64,000 nucleotides of DNA from Apostichopus japonicus (GCF_037975245.1 NC_092569.1:20205001-20269000), one strand, 5' to 3'. Shown: positions 23,601 through 36,100, counted from the first letter of the stretch. Notes: generated from the letters alone by a model not told the origin. Numbers and translations: made by a program.

Positions 23601-26600
23601 GGGGTTTAACAGTTACAGTATTCAAGCTCAAATCATGCATTCCACTGTGCTCGTGTTTATTTTCAATTATTCGCCCGCCTTGTCAGGTGACTTCACGTGA
23701 CGTATCTTCACATGTCAATCATCACCGAAATCGGGATTTGGAATATGTTAATGAGCTAAATCGATGATATGTCGATTTAAATAGGTATATGTCGATTTGA
23801 GACGCTAGAAACTGGTATAAGTCCACGGAAATTGGCTTCTACCGATTTAATTCGACATATCATCGATTTAAACTGGTAGATGTCGATTTAAATGGACATA
23901 TCATCGATTTATTTTACATATCATCGATTTAAATCGATGATAAGTAAAATAAATCGATGATATGTAGAATAAATCGATGATATGTCGATTTAAATTGACA
24001 TATACCAGTTTCATTCTACATATCATCGATTTAAATCGACATATACCAGTTTCCTTCGACATATCATCGATTTATTTTACTTATCATCGATTTAAATCGA
24101 TGATAAGTAAAATAAATCGATGATATGTAGAATAAATCGATGATATGTCGATTTAAATTGACATATACCAGTTTCATTCTACATATCATCGATTTAAATC
24201 GACATATACCAGTTTCCCTCCACATATCATCGATTTATTTTACTTATCATCGATTTAAATCGACATATACCAGTTTCATTCTACATATCATCGATTTAAA
24301 TCGACATATACCAGTTTACTTCGACATATCATCGATTTATTTTACTTATCATCGATTTAAATCGATGATAAGTAAAATAAATCGATGATATGTAGAATAA
24401 ATCGATGATATGTCGATTTAAATTGACATATACCAGTTTCATTCTACATATCATCGATTTAAATCGACATATACCAGTTTCCTTCGACATATCATCGATT
24501 TATTTTACTTATCATCGATTTAAATCGATGATAAGTAAAATAAATCGATGATATGTAGAATGAAACTGGTATATGTCGATTTAAATCGATGATATGTAGA
24601 ATGAAACTGGTATAAGTCGAGGGAAACTGGTATATGTCGAAGGAAACTGGTATATGTCGATTTAAATCGGTATAAGTCGATCTCCCATGATTTGAGACTG
24701 ATGGCCCGCCATACTAGCGTGCGTTACTCACAGGATTAATGCACGATCGGGGGATAATGCAAGCGATGCACGAGGGCGGAGCCCGAGTGCATCCACGCTA
24801 GACCGTTGATTAACCCCTTATTGAAAACCTCACAGACGCAAGGAAACTCGTTCGGGAGCTGCGTGATTTCCTTGGGGTAAACTCATGCCGCATGTATATG
24901 CCAACAGATGACAACAACAGTCATGTTTTTTTCAATAAATATTTGCAAGGATTGAGTATCAGCATGCCTATTCATTAGTCTATTTCATTGTTGAAAACGT
25001 AACCCTTGCTCTTTCTCTATATATCGTGGTATTATGACATTGCGTCATGTAGTATAGATAGAGGAACGGTGATGGGTCCCATCTCTCACACTGGACCCGG
25101 GGCTTCTGAATCCTTAGCATTACACAATTGATATATTATTATTGTTATAACTAGTTTATTTTATGATATAGTAGAATATCGATATTTACCTGCACAATAC
25201 AATTCCGGCAATCCCACCAATTAACACTCCTTCAACAAACAGGAACGCTGTGATGAAATACCTGCTGGAAGTCACGACAGCAGGATCTGTGCTAATGAAC
25301 AATACAAGCTTCCAGAAGGTAAATACAAATAAATAAAACGAGTAGTACATAACCTACACACACACAGGGGAGTAAGAGCTTGGGGGCAAAACATCAGAGG
25401 GGCACTTTCACAACCACCACTCGTTATGCTATATACGATACACACCGGCCATGTCACTTAAATATATATAATGTGTTAGTATGCTATCAATACTAGTATG
25501 GTGCACGTGACTCTATCATCCTGCATACTGTACTACATACTGTACTTCTGTCCATCCATAATTTAGAACTTTCCGAAAAAATCCTCCTGTGTTCATTACT
25601 TGAACAAAAGTCTTTAGCAACCTCGGTTAAATCCTTAGCATGTACAGTTTAAAGATAAATAATTAAAATAAAATATTAAAATTAAAAAACGCTTAAGATA
25701 TCCAAAAGACAGTTCTTCATCAAAGGGGAAAATATTTATTTACCAGTAGGGCACATTTGCTATTTTGAAAAAAAGTGGGGGAGCACGTGCCCCTAGTGCC
25801 CCCTGGTCCTACCCCCTGCACACACATATGTATATGTATACCATAAAATACACACACACACACCTATGTATTATATATATATAGCAAAGATTCAGTTGTT
25901 CATTTCCTGCTGTAATACTGCTCAATGCATGAAAGTAGAGCAAGTGCATAATATAGTATACGTAGCCTATATTTTATGGTAACCTACATCACGTTGCTAC
26001 TCGAGGTTGACGGTCAATGCGGCGATCATAATACAACAGCATAGTTAAGCATGATCATTCTCGTTAGTTAACAATTTTCTCGCTTTGATAATTTGCTTAG
26101 GTCATTGTAAATTGGATTCGTTAACCTGTAACCAACTAATATACAATCCCACGTGAAAGGTAATACATACCTTGAGATGGAGTTGCTTCGGTTGTCAAGT
26201 TGACCTCAACAGGAATCGAGTATGGTGCTAACATAGAAAAGAGAAAAATTTATAGTAAACAGAACATCTGATTCAAACTATTTCAACATTTCCTATTTAA
26301 GTAAGTAAATTTGAAGCAATTTTCACCCTGAGGAAATGTTTTCAATGTAAAATATGTCACGTCACATAACGGTTTTTCCAAGCTCTAAATTCGTGATAAT
26401 TATATGACTGGGGCAATTTTGTAATATTACCACGAATAGCAATAGACTCACTTATATTTTTTAGTTCCTTAATGTGGTCCCAGATTGCAACATATCCATA
26501 ACCTCCACAAGTCTCCCCACCTGGACAAGTTATTCCTTCCTCTACACATTAATGGTCTTCAAGAAACTGAGAGTTGTTTCCGTCCCGCGGAGACTCGAAG

Positions 26601-28506
26601 CTACAGAAACATTTGTTTCCTTCTGCTAAGCCAATGAAAGGATAGGCTTGACAACGTTCCATGCATGATCTAAGAGTTAGTTCGGTAATTGATCCCATGA
26701 AATGAAAGTCGTGGTCAGTCGTATGGTTCAAGCATCCAAAATAAGTAAAATCTGTAGGAAAACAAAACAGGCCAAGTAAATATTTCAGACATTGCAGTCC
26801 TGGATTCTGCTGTAAATTTAATTTTAAAAGAAGCTTTGTTTTTAATTGTGTTCTAGCCGATATTGTCTACGTACGATGTATTGTTCGTATATCTTCAAGA
26901 CTCAACTTGATGTGTGTTACTTGTACAGTACTGTGGTTCCTACGAACACTATATTTAAACAGAAACATCTATGAGTGACTTGCAACAACAACATTGGAGC
27001 TCTTCGTGACGTGTTTGAAAAAGTTGATTTCATAATAATGTGTTCATAGTTCTTAAAGAAGATCAAATTGACCTCATGTCGACGAAACAATGAAAGACAA
27101 TATTTCAGTGACTTACAGTAGCATCAATGCGATGCATTTGTATTTTGTTTTTATGTTTTTGCTCTTAATAGTGTCAATTTAAATGTTTTGTCATATTTAA
27201 CCCACCTTATGTTTTTATATTTAACAACTTACTAGTGTAGACCGCCATTGCCTGTTTACCACCACACGTTGGTCCACCTGAACACAAAGTATCACACCGT
27301 GTATCTGTAACAGTATTGTAAGCCTGGTATTGACTTCGATCCGTCCCACAATAACAGTAAGATCCACACTGAAGCCCCAATAAAGTATAGGTATCCACGT
27401 CGCATATTCGGGCACAAAGTGAGACCGTTAGATCGGTTCGGATTTTTCTTACATCAAGTACACTGGAATGGTTACTGCTATAGCAACCAAGATAGTTCCC
27501 ACCTGTTGGTAGAATGAAACATGCGGTCACAGAATCATCCTTAAAACAAATTCAAAAAAGGTATTGTAGTAACATGAATACGTTAACAAGTAACATTCAC
27601 ATTTAGTTTGTTATTTTTACGAATAGATTTACTAGTTAAACTCTAAAAGAACATAATGTTAGAATAACAGAAAGGACAACACAAACATTGGAAGGAAACT
27701 GACACGTTCATGGTGACATATTCCGTAAATAATAAGTTTCAAGTAAATAAATCCAAAATCTATGACTGGAATTATAAGAGACGAAGAACCTGTGTATATT
27801 TAACAATATTATATCTGATTAGAAAGTTGAAAACAATACTTTGAGATACATACAGGTGGTTTCATGTGGATGAGTTGTCGATCAATATAACTTAGTGTTT
27901 GTTACTATGACAAGTCTGCAGTACATTTATTTCAAATATATGCTAATTATTGTTTTATACATTATCTTACTTTTACCCAATATCATGGTATCTCTTCATC
28001 ACAACTTTACAGAAACAGATAACAACATGTCTTGTGCATTGGTCTTAGTTGTCACGTTAGGGCCTTGTTATTGTAAAAAAAAAAGCAACCTGTGTGAATT
28101 AATTCAGTACACCACAAGTGTTAATACATCTGATTTACTCAAAAAAGTCACACATTTCATATTTTCTACTTCCAAGGAGTTTCGACGAAAAACCTCCTTG
28201 AGTATTTCAAACTTCTATCTAATACGGAATATCGATTATAGATGTAAAATAGCATTCCGTTTATTCTTGTGCAGTATTTACACGAAAATTTGAGAGAAAA
28301 CAAACGTTTAAAAGACTGCCAAAATCTGAGGTTTTACTCACAGAAAATAGATCATTTGCATAGACTATTTATTATGGTAGGGGAATAAAACGTTTGCTGA
28401 GTATAACGTTCATACAACAGAAAGATTTTCGTTACTCACCAACTATACTGACATCCGATATTCCTACCAAACTCATACACGTCACAAGCGTTGTTACATA
28501 ATCCAT
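20640..28506 (-). CDS. WSC-domain receptor B, in-frame stop in second WSC exon
   Basis: Six minus-strand exons: 28506-28440, 27502-27233, 26751-26452, 26227-26171, 25286-25190 and 20925-20640 (TAA), with consistent AG/GT borders and phases 1,1,1,1,2. They total 359 codons. Residues 1-22 are a signal peptide (MDYVTTLVTCMSLVG..). WSC1 is residues 23-112 (NYLGCY .. TCGGKQAMAVY). WSC2 is residues 113-212 (TYFGCL .. TCGGYGYVAIW). A Thr-rich stalk, a membrane span (YFITAFLFVEGVLIGGIAGI) and a 95-residue tail with several Tyr follow; YDNE fits a Grb2-type YxN site. Codon 180 (26551-26549) is TAA, inside WSC2. Every other codon is open. That exon is 300 nt and symmetric (phase 1 to 1), so skipping it would restore a 258-residue one-WSC receptor. 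It may instead be a null allele, a pseudogene or a base error. Confidence 0.78.
22233..24817. mobile_element. 120-bp MITE split by the foldback element
   Basis: Left end GGGGTTAATCAACGGTCTAG (from 22233) and right end CTAGACCGTTGATTAACCCC (to 24817) are perfect inverted repeats, 24 bp long once the inner insertion is removed. The remaining interior (24720-24793) contains GAGGGCGGAGCCC. Net length without the foldback insertion is about 120 bp. No clear flanking duplication was found, and no superfamily is assigned. Confidence 0.72.
22255..24713. mobile_element. Foldback element: 2.46-kb palindrome of sub-repeats
   Basis: Both ends read TATGGCGGGCCATCAGTCTC inward and are flanked by the 6-bp direct repeat CTAGCG (22249-22254 and 24714-24719). 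The arms, about 1.0 kb each (22255 to about 23266, and about 23662 to 24713), are inverted copies around a unique loop of about 390 bp. Most of each arm is a mosaic of units around ATCGATTTAAATCGA, ACATATACCAGTTTC and TTTTACTTATCATCG, themselves often palindromic. The inner arm ends carry CTGACAAGGCGGGCGA and its complement. It has no plausible coding sequence. The structure resembles foldback or FB-type transposons. It must form a very stable hairpin in RNA or single-stranded DNA. Confidence 0.88.
25365..25818. mobile_element. hAT-like MITE in a CA repeat
   Basis: Ends CAGGGG..CCCCTG with imperfect inverted repeats: G-rich, with GGGGGC and GAGGGGCAC on the left and the complement of GGGGCACTAGGGGCAC on the right. 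Flanking CACACACA (25357-25364 and 25819-25826) would be an 8-bp target duplication, but it lies in a CA repeat, so that evidence is weak. No coding capacity. It lies in intron 4 of receptor B. Confidence 0.55.
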
Positions 28507-29774
28507 ACTTCCCAAAGCGGAAGAGTTCCTGCTTTATATTAGAAATTCTCTGTTCAGATGTATGAAATATTGTTTTTCATTAATTCGACGACAGCTTTGT
28601 CTAGCTTTTATATTCGTGTGTACAAGCAGTCCAGTAATGGACAGTTTTACAAAGTGCATACACTCTTGAATGAGAAACAATGCCTAGCACAAAAACCCGT
28701 TACAAATTCTTTATGGATTTGTGTTAATTATTAACATTTAACGTTTATAAAGTGAATGAATGTTACTGATGTGAACAGCGAAACAGACAGTAAATCATTA
28801 GCTTGCCTATATAGCCAGAATATTAATTAAAATATCGCACAAGGAAATGATGCCTTCTGTCAAGGGTGACCGACGAGGTCTGATTAATTCCACATACATT
28901 AAGTTTACGGCTGCTTTTTGGCAGAAGACTGTAATTGCTCTGGCTGGAAATCGTTTCTTCGACAGTTTCAATCCAAACGAACCATTATTTTTGCTTTCAA
29001 AATTAAGAAATACTCCTTTAAAAACTACATTTATTGGTGTAATCAGCATTTCAGCGGTGCAGAGTTTTTTGTTTGACCCTCTTTTTCGTTACTTTGCTCT
29101 AGCATGTTTATATTAAGCCATTGGAGTTGTGTATGACATTTCGATGTCATTTATTATCCTGACATGTAAGACAACAAAACTATCGCTGCAAAATACATTT
29201 GTGAATCAAATTTGGTGAAAATAGCATTCAAATGATCTAGTCTAAACCTATGCTGTTTGTCGGTAATAAATCAATTTAATCAATAAAATCTTACTCTGAC
29301 TGAATAATGGCGATTGTTTCAAAAGATAACTTGTTTCCTTTTCTTTTTTTAAATACCATCAATTTTGAGTTGAAGATAATAATACAAACATGATTGTCAA
29401 TTAGTAGCAAATGTTTCTTGTTTATTGCTTAGTTAGTTCGTGATATTTCTTATCAACGTGATTGAAAGAACTTTACACTAAATAAATAAGACAACAGAAA
29501 CTGTCGTTGTTCGTTGTTTCAAAATACTGCTCCACGGACGATCTGCCGATTTAAAGCCAAACGAACACCGTCTTCCATATTTAAACGAAATAGTTAATCG
29601 GTAGTTGCCAATTCCCGCGCATGCGTTCCGATCACGAGCAATGACTTTTAAAGTCTCACCAACGTACATTATACTCGTCTTGAATCATGTCACATTAAAT
29701 AAACAAACTACTATCTCATATGTATAAATAACGTAACAAATGCAATTTATTTGTATCTGTGTGTTGCATTGAGT
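28507..29774. other. Intergenic, receptor B 5' side to receptor D 3' side
   Basis: About 1.3 kb. It should contain the receptor B promoter. A GC-richer patch near 29570-29650 includes CCCGCGCATGCG, which resembles an NRF1-type promoter site, and a minus-strand donor-like CAGAGTAAGAT occurs near 29297. A non-coding first exon there is possible but unproven. The poly(A) signal of receptor D is at 29746-29751. Confidence 0.45.
29746..29751 (-). terminator. Poly(A) signal of receptor D
   Basis: AATAAA on the minus strand, about 24 bases after the receptor D stop codon. The position so close to the stop implies a very short 3' UTR if it is used. Confidence 0.5.
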
Positions 29775-32460
29775 CTACTCCATCGTTGCGTATACTTCGC
29801 CTACATCGAAATATATAATAGAATCACAATCCGCATCATATCTATCAGCTTTGTCGACGGTCGACGCAGATTCAGAACCACACGTTTTGTCCCGATGAGA
29901 TCTACTGGTATTAACATGATCATCCTTTTTATTAAAAGACAGTGACTTCAGTTTCAGAGATTTCTTTAACTCTGCTTTACCCACAGTATCTTGTATCGCA
30001 GACGGGTTAGTATCATCTGCTTGGTAATAAGTAGAATCTCCAGGTTCGTCTACTGCTGCTGCTGAGGTGTCAGTCAAAACTTTAGGAGGATCTCGCTGAA
30101 ACTTCGATAGGAAGAAACTTGTTGCATTTATCAGCTTCGGGCTGTCAGAAATCAAGAGAGATATAAAGGTCAAATATAGTGTTGGGAAGTTCGTTTCGTG
30201 AAAGACGTTAGACGTTATTCTGATTACAAAATCCAGGAGGTAGACAGATTTCGGTCTATGATTTATTGCTCACAGAATGGAGTGAATGGCGATATATGAT
30301 CTACAATATACAACATTCCGTGTGGAGATATTTATATTTTACTTACCACAATTCGACGAAGCATGAGCAGATATGATGAATAAAAGACACATATTTTAGT
30401 ATATTATATGAATTTACACAGTACCTTAGTGTTAGATATGATGTTACCGATCCAGCTGCAAGGCCAATGCACAGAATTCCAATGACAGCAATGAAGAGAA
30501 AAACTGCACCGTTTCCTCCTGATTAATTTAAGAGAACCATGATTATGATAACAGTTTCTATCCAAAGAAAGCTAATATGACTACACTACATTATATACTT
30601 CATTCCTTGCATCTTTTTAATACTTCGTAGCATCTTTTTTACACATGAAAAGATATGTGATAGCTGTTGGTGTTATTTTACCATGAACGGATTATTACTA
30701 CGTAAGATAAATGGATTAAAATCAAATGAAGACATTGGTAAACAAAGAATCAGCATACGAAATGACAAGAAGATATTAACTGGAGGACAAAACAGTACAA
30801 CTGAGGGCAATTAAAGGAAAAAAATCAATTAATGAAAATGATTATGTTAAGCTATCATCTCAAGATGGTTGTGTTAATTTAAAATAGAAAGTTCGTCCTC
30901 AAAGAAAAATTTGAATAAATAGCAGAAACTTGTTGTATATCATAGTCGTATAATACAAAGGTTAAACTAACACTATCACACGTAAGCACAGAATGACAGG
31001 AAACAAGATCATTTTACTTTCGTTTCCAAATAGATTGAAATGTATATTCCTGAAAGTAACAGTATACAACTTGTTTAAAGTATATAAAATGAAAGGGACT
31101 TTGAAGAAGCCATTTGGTGCAGCCAAAATAATGAATTTCTTGATCATTTCAAAATGACAACAAAATTAAAAAACTAGATGAAATGCCATTCGCCCTACAA
31201 TCTCCAAATGAGTCATGTAGGCCTTCGACAAAATTCGGCAATATTTGTGAATTTACATAATCCTTTTAACAAATCATTGCTTTTCTGTCATAACCGTAGG
31301 CAAAGTGAGAGTGAAATGTTCATCATCATAAAAATACAACAACATGTTATGTGTTTTTACATATTTATGTGTCCTTATTTGTACTCACTTGCAGTGATGT
31401 ATGACTCATTATAATTGCTATTAACTAACAATTTCTCGGTAGACTTCTGACTTAATGGATCTAAAAGAAAAAAAAAGGAGTGCATAGAAAAATACTGTTG
31501 TGAAAGCTGCTTGTCTGCCTAACTACTAGTTTGAAGATTAATCACATATACTTTATTTAATAAGTATACTTGTAAAATCAACACTACATTATAAGGTTAA
31601 GGCTTATCAATAACATAATGCTGACGGCCCCAAGATTTCTTATCATATAAAGAAAATCGACTAAACTAGGGATGAAACGTTATTCAGCCCACGGTGATGT
31701 TAAGAAGAACTTTGGTTTTTAGTACGGCAAAATAAGCTACAATGGTAAACTGTGGTCTGTAGATTTCTACATGGCCCACTTGGCCCATGGTACTATGTGA
31801 TTACATAAAGCCGTAGCTAAATTAAACTTGAAGATTTATTACACTCATCAGCAGTGGTGGTTAATAATTCATTTTCTGTTGAATAATTTTCTGACGTGAG
31901 ACTGTTGTCTGATGACACAATTGAGGTTATCCATTCGTGGTCAGTGGTCCTTCCCTCACCTGAGTGTGAAGCAAAATCCAACTAGATATAATATATCCTT
32001 CATGTAAAGACTAACACACCTTACAACTATATGTTTGCCTTGAGTTTGGCACAATCTGATAGTATGACACTGGACCGTTACAGAATCGAGAACAGATTAT
32101 ACACATATGCTAGCAGTTATACACGTCAATTGATTATATAATGAAGCAGTAAACATGAATCTTCTTTCACGTATATCTATTAGTGTGGGATCAGAATGAT
32201 TCGATAAGAGTAGTCGGTATAGTTTTATCGATGTAAGTCTCTTACACGATTGACTTCCATCTAGTTACAATGGAATGTTACATGGCTTTTATCAGAGCAA
32301 GGTAAAACGTAAAATTCAGCGAAAAAATACAGACCACAAAACAACTCAAAGGACTTGAAGATTACTCAGTAATGAATACATTGAAAGATGACAAACCTTT
32401 GATAAAGGAGAAAGCGCTGACCAAACAAGCAGTTAGCAGTAAAATATGTTTGCTATTCAT
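29775..32460 (-). CDS. Receptor D: WSC-receptor chassis without WSC domain
   Basis: Five minus-strand exons: 32460-32397, 31959-31843, 31460-31389, 30518-30425 and 30141-29775 (TAA). Phases are 1,1,1,2, as in receptors A and B, giving 237 codons with no break. Residues 1-22 are a signal peptide (MNSKHILLLTACLVSAFSF..). Residues 23-84 are a Ser/Thr/Asn-rich ectodomain with several N-x-S/T sites and no Cys pattern. A membrane span follows at about 88-108 (GAVFLFIAVIGILCIGLAAG), encoded by a 94-nt exon of the same size as in receptor A. The tail (about 116-237) is Lys/Asp-rich and ends GEVYATME; SIIYFDV (Y226) fits the ITIM pattern, and VYATM resembles the MYATL end of receptor A. The exon 2 donor (GAGT|GTAATA) is weak, so that junction is the least sure. 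Function is not known. Confidence 0.68.
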
Positions 32461-33110
32461 AGTCTCGTGTGGCTGATGAGAAAACAAACTTTTCGAAAAG
32501 TGTCTGACAATTTCCTCTCAGGTAACAATACCGAACTACCGCAGGTTCTTGTCTACCTTATCTGAGATTAAAGGAAAATTCACTGTATAAAAGCAAACAA
32601 TGTCATTGCGATTTTTTCTTTTGCTGTGTTATTAAAATTAAATGGGATCAGTTTCTCTAAGTAGATCAAAACGTGAGTAAGTCTTAAACAATTTGAATAC
32701 CTCGTAAACTTAAACCTGATTCTTGCAAATTGTTAAGTAACTGCAAAACGAAGGAAATGGTGCTTTGTCATTCGATCTATAAGGATTTAATAATTATAAG
32801 TACAATGCAATGCATGTTTAAAGTCAACCGCACACTGTCCGACTGAATGATATGCGACTTACCTCAACTCGGCCGTTGAAACGTACTAAGATAATCAAGG
32901 AAAACCGAAAACAAACTGCTCAACATGTTGCGTTTACTCGACTGTTCGAAGGTGACTACCTTGGGATGTCAAAAATGTAACTTATTAAAGCACCGTGAAT
33001 AACGTATGGAACATCGGTCGTCGTTAACAGACAACATCGCGGGAACAAATCAACTCAAATGGTAAGAAAACGTGCCAATTACTTACCTTGTCGATACCGG
33101 TCATCTTCAA
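32397..33110 (-). promoter_or_regulatory. Possible alternative 5' non-coding exons of receptor D
   Basis: A good acceptor (TTTTCTCATCAG) lies 12 bases upstream of the receptor D ATG, at 32473-32484. Two strong minus-strand donors lie upstream: GACAAG|GTAAGT (exon end 33087) and GTTGAG|GTAAGT (exon end 32863). Either could be the end of a non-coding first exon. No TATA box is obvious. Confidence 0.35.
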
Positions 33111-36100
33111 ATGTTGCAACTTATTATAGCAAACACGTCTTTCATCACCCGGAAATTATATGTTGTCTTCTTCGCATTATAATAAACTGAATGACGAAAA
33201 GGAAACTGTCATATAGAGTTCAACAACCTTTCGATTTGTTTTTGACAACTGTGTTCAGTTAAGAAACACTTAAACGGTAATTCAAGATTCAATGTTCATC
33301 GACAGAGATGACAGTTCTGAAAAAAATACTTAAAATGAAAGTTGTTGTCAAGTACGTAACTCTTAAAGGAAGAAAGAAAAGTAAGATCATTAGTTTAAAA
33401 GTACGTTGTTAAATTTGAATTGAAAGAGAAACACTGTCAACATTACTTGTAAATTGCAGGGATATCTCTGTAGACAAAAGATGTTAGCGATATTAAATAT
33501 ACAAACAAGATAGTTCAAATCAGCTGTCCTTTCGATAATTGGGTCGTAAAAATTTCATGATCATATAAACTGTAGTTGTTGTGTACACTGTGTAGTCAGC
33601 AGAATAAATCGTTCGAAGCATTAACTGACAGATGCATGATAGTAGACCTTCTGATGAAAACAACACTACGTATCAATGCAATCCTACATACAAATCCCCT
33701 TATCATACAGGTGTAGATTTACCCTGAAAGTGATTAAGGATCAAATGATGTACACGTAGTATTTTTAAAACGTTTTTCGTGTCACTTTTTGAGAGTAAGA
33801 AACTCTCTTGAGTTCATAAAACATAAAGAGTTGGCAGAGTATCAAGTTTGAACAAGATAATGTTCGATGCATCTCATTGTTCGTCTTGTAATTGAGTTAC
33901 TCTTAAGAATTCCTAAGCATGATAATGCGTTAATTAATGTATAACCATTGATCAAAGATTTAAAAAAAATAACCATGTTTTAACATAACTTGGCAGCAAG
34001 CATTATTGGATTGATATAATTGCCTTTTTTGGAAGTACTACTATACAACGATCAACTATAATTTAATATGGCAAGATGGCAAAAAGTGGTTTAAACTGTA
34101 AACAAGAAAAAGTACAGGCAAGTTCACCATGAGTCGAAAGGGTAAATGAGTCTTCTTTTTTATGTGCTAGAATAAAATGTACAATTAAACGTTGACCTAC
34201 TATATTATATGGTTATTTCGTACAAAGACTTACATTTGTCACATTGGTACCTATACTTACTTAGATTTCTTCCCGAGATTTCTTGTAATTACAACAAATC
34301 TGTTCAATTCCTACAAGTAAAACAAGAGGGTTATCAGTGGAGTTGCATATTTCAACGCCTTCAAACCGTTTAAGAGGAGTTTTTGAAACGACATTACCCT
34401 TTGCCTCGAATCACATTACCTTTGACCTCGGTTCCCACGGCAACCACCTATTTTGATAGAACTATACCATTTCCATTATACCCATGGCGGTTCTATGTCA
34501 ACCCAATGTGTTCCCTTGGAGTTAAAACAAGAACGAATTTCCAAGAGAATACAAGTTTTGTAAATTCCTGTCTATGAACCCTATGACTAAGTTTGAGCTC
34601 AGAACCCGTTTCTCCTACATACCACTTTCAACAGTCTAAGCAGGTCAGCAGGATAATAATATCTCTTTTTCGAACAATTAAAATCCCATTGTCCATTGAA
34701 GTCAGACCAGTATTGTACTTTTCAAACGCGCTTTTTGTTTTTGGTTTTGAGCGTTTCACAAATTTTACCAGGTGTCTTGAAACATTCCTTATTTTATTAT
34801 TAGCCATAAGTTACATTTTTAAATATTTGGGACATTGTCTGTAAATAACAGCTGGTGGTTAACTTTGAACATTTCCTTCATCCTTTGAGGGAGCTGTAGA
34901 GTGGAAATATCTTTTGATGATTTTTCTAAAAGAAGAGAGACGAGGGTAACCACCAAGGTGTCTTGTTTTGGCTGCCTTCTTCAAGTAGTGTCTTCCTATA
35001 CACTATACTCTAAGATTTCTATATTTCCCCATTTACAATGGAAACAACACTCTTTTAGTAAGGTTGTTACAAACGGTGTTTGAATTTCTTTCAGTACTTT
35101 TCTCAATGGAATAAATCGTTTGGTACGAAGTGTCTGGCCATAAGCAAGGGTACGCTTATTATGTAAAGGATCATATTAAAGGTACATGTTCTGAAAAAAG
35201 TGGCTTTGACATAAGGGCCATAATCCTCTTGTACTTCTTTTGTGAGTTTATATATTAATATTACCGAAGGGATATAATCCAATTCAAAAGACGTAATAAA
35301 TTCAACGATCTTTCATAAGGTCATAAAAGGCTTCATGCCCACTGGCAATCACCAATATAATGACAACACACTATATACGTAAGTTGGCAGAGCTCTATAA
35401 TCTTTCTTCAACTGTAGTATTATCATCACTTGAAATGGGAAAATAAGACGCAGTCAAATTGATTTATTGCCCAGTATTGATTTTACATAATGTTTCATCA
35501 TCTCTGTGCGTATCAAAAGAAATTAACTAACGCCACTATGACTAAATAAGAACTTACGTTGTCATCTTGGTGAAACTAAAATACACACATGAATGTACGC
35601 TTCGCGACAAACAGTCAAACGCCATCAGTGGCAAAGTTAGTGCCAAGAGACGGTTTAGGAGTCTATTTAATAACTTCAATATGAGTCGATAACGTGCTTG
35701 ACTGTCTTATGAATTCAAGCAGCATTGGAACAGCTTAGTCTGTTGTTGCTTCCGTGCACGCTATCCCGTTGTAGTCTGACTAGAAATTCAGAGTAAGCAT
35801 TTGCGTAGCAATGTTATGCAAACGTTACTCATTAGTTTCTCTTTAAAGTGCTTTGGTTGTTTCCAAGTTGTCCAAACACAGGTTTGCACATTATGCCAGA
35901 TATTGCATTATAACTTTATTCTGTAATGAATATTGAGCCTGATATGGCCGATACATATTAACTTGACACATTATCAGCATCATTTCAGCAATATTTAATT
36001 CTGCATTTTTGTTATCATGTAGTAGAAGAGGTTTGTACGTTGGAAGGATATGTTACAATGATATTCATGAGCTACCTAGTTCATATCTAAATCAAAGAGA

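Larger units (their letters stand above)
20926..25189. other. Last intron of receptor B
   Basis: A 4.3-kb intron between the membrane and tail exons. Most of it is the foldback element and its host MITE (22233-24817). A stretch at about 21297-21320 (TTAATCCTGTGAGTAACGCA) is the reverse complement of part of that MITE's interior, so a related fragment lies about 0.9 kb away. No exon is recognised. Confidence 0.6.

Noticed and set aside
22227-24388. Open frames with repeated RHIPVSF / HIIDLNRHIPVS text
   Set aside because: They are translations of the palindromic sub-repeats of the foldback element; no start context or domain.
22255-24713. Regular short repeats that could suggest a CRISPR array
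   Set aside because: Units are variable in length, palindromic, abut one another without unique spacers and form two inverted arms; the DNA is eukaryotic.
25247-25262. Nearer splice acceptor (CCAGCAG) for the receptor B membrane exon
   Set aside because: It puts the membrane segment out of frame; the acceptor at 25287-25288 gives phase 1 and an open membrane exon that joins the tail exon correctly.
28807-29116. Open frames of 80-90 codons on both strands between receptors B and D
   Set aside because: No domain, signal peptide plus splice site, or copy elsewhere in the window.
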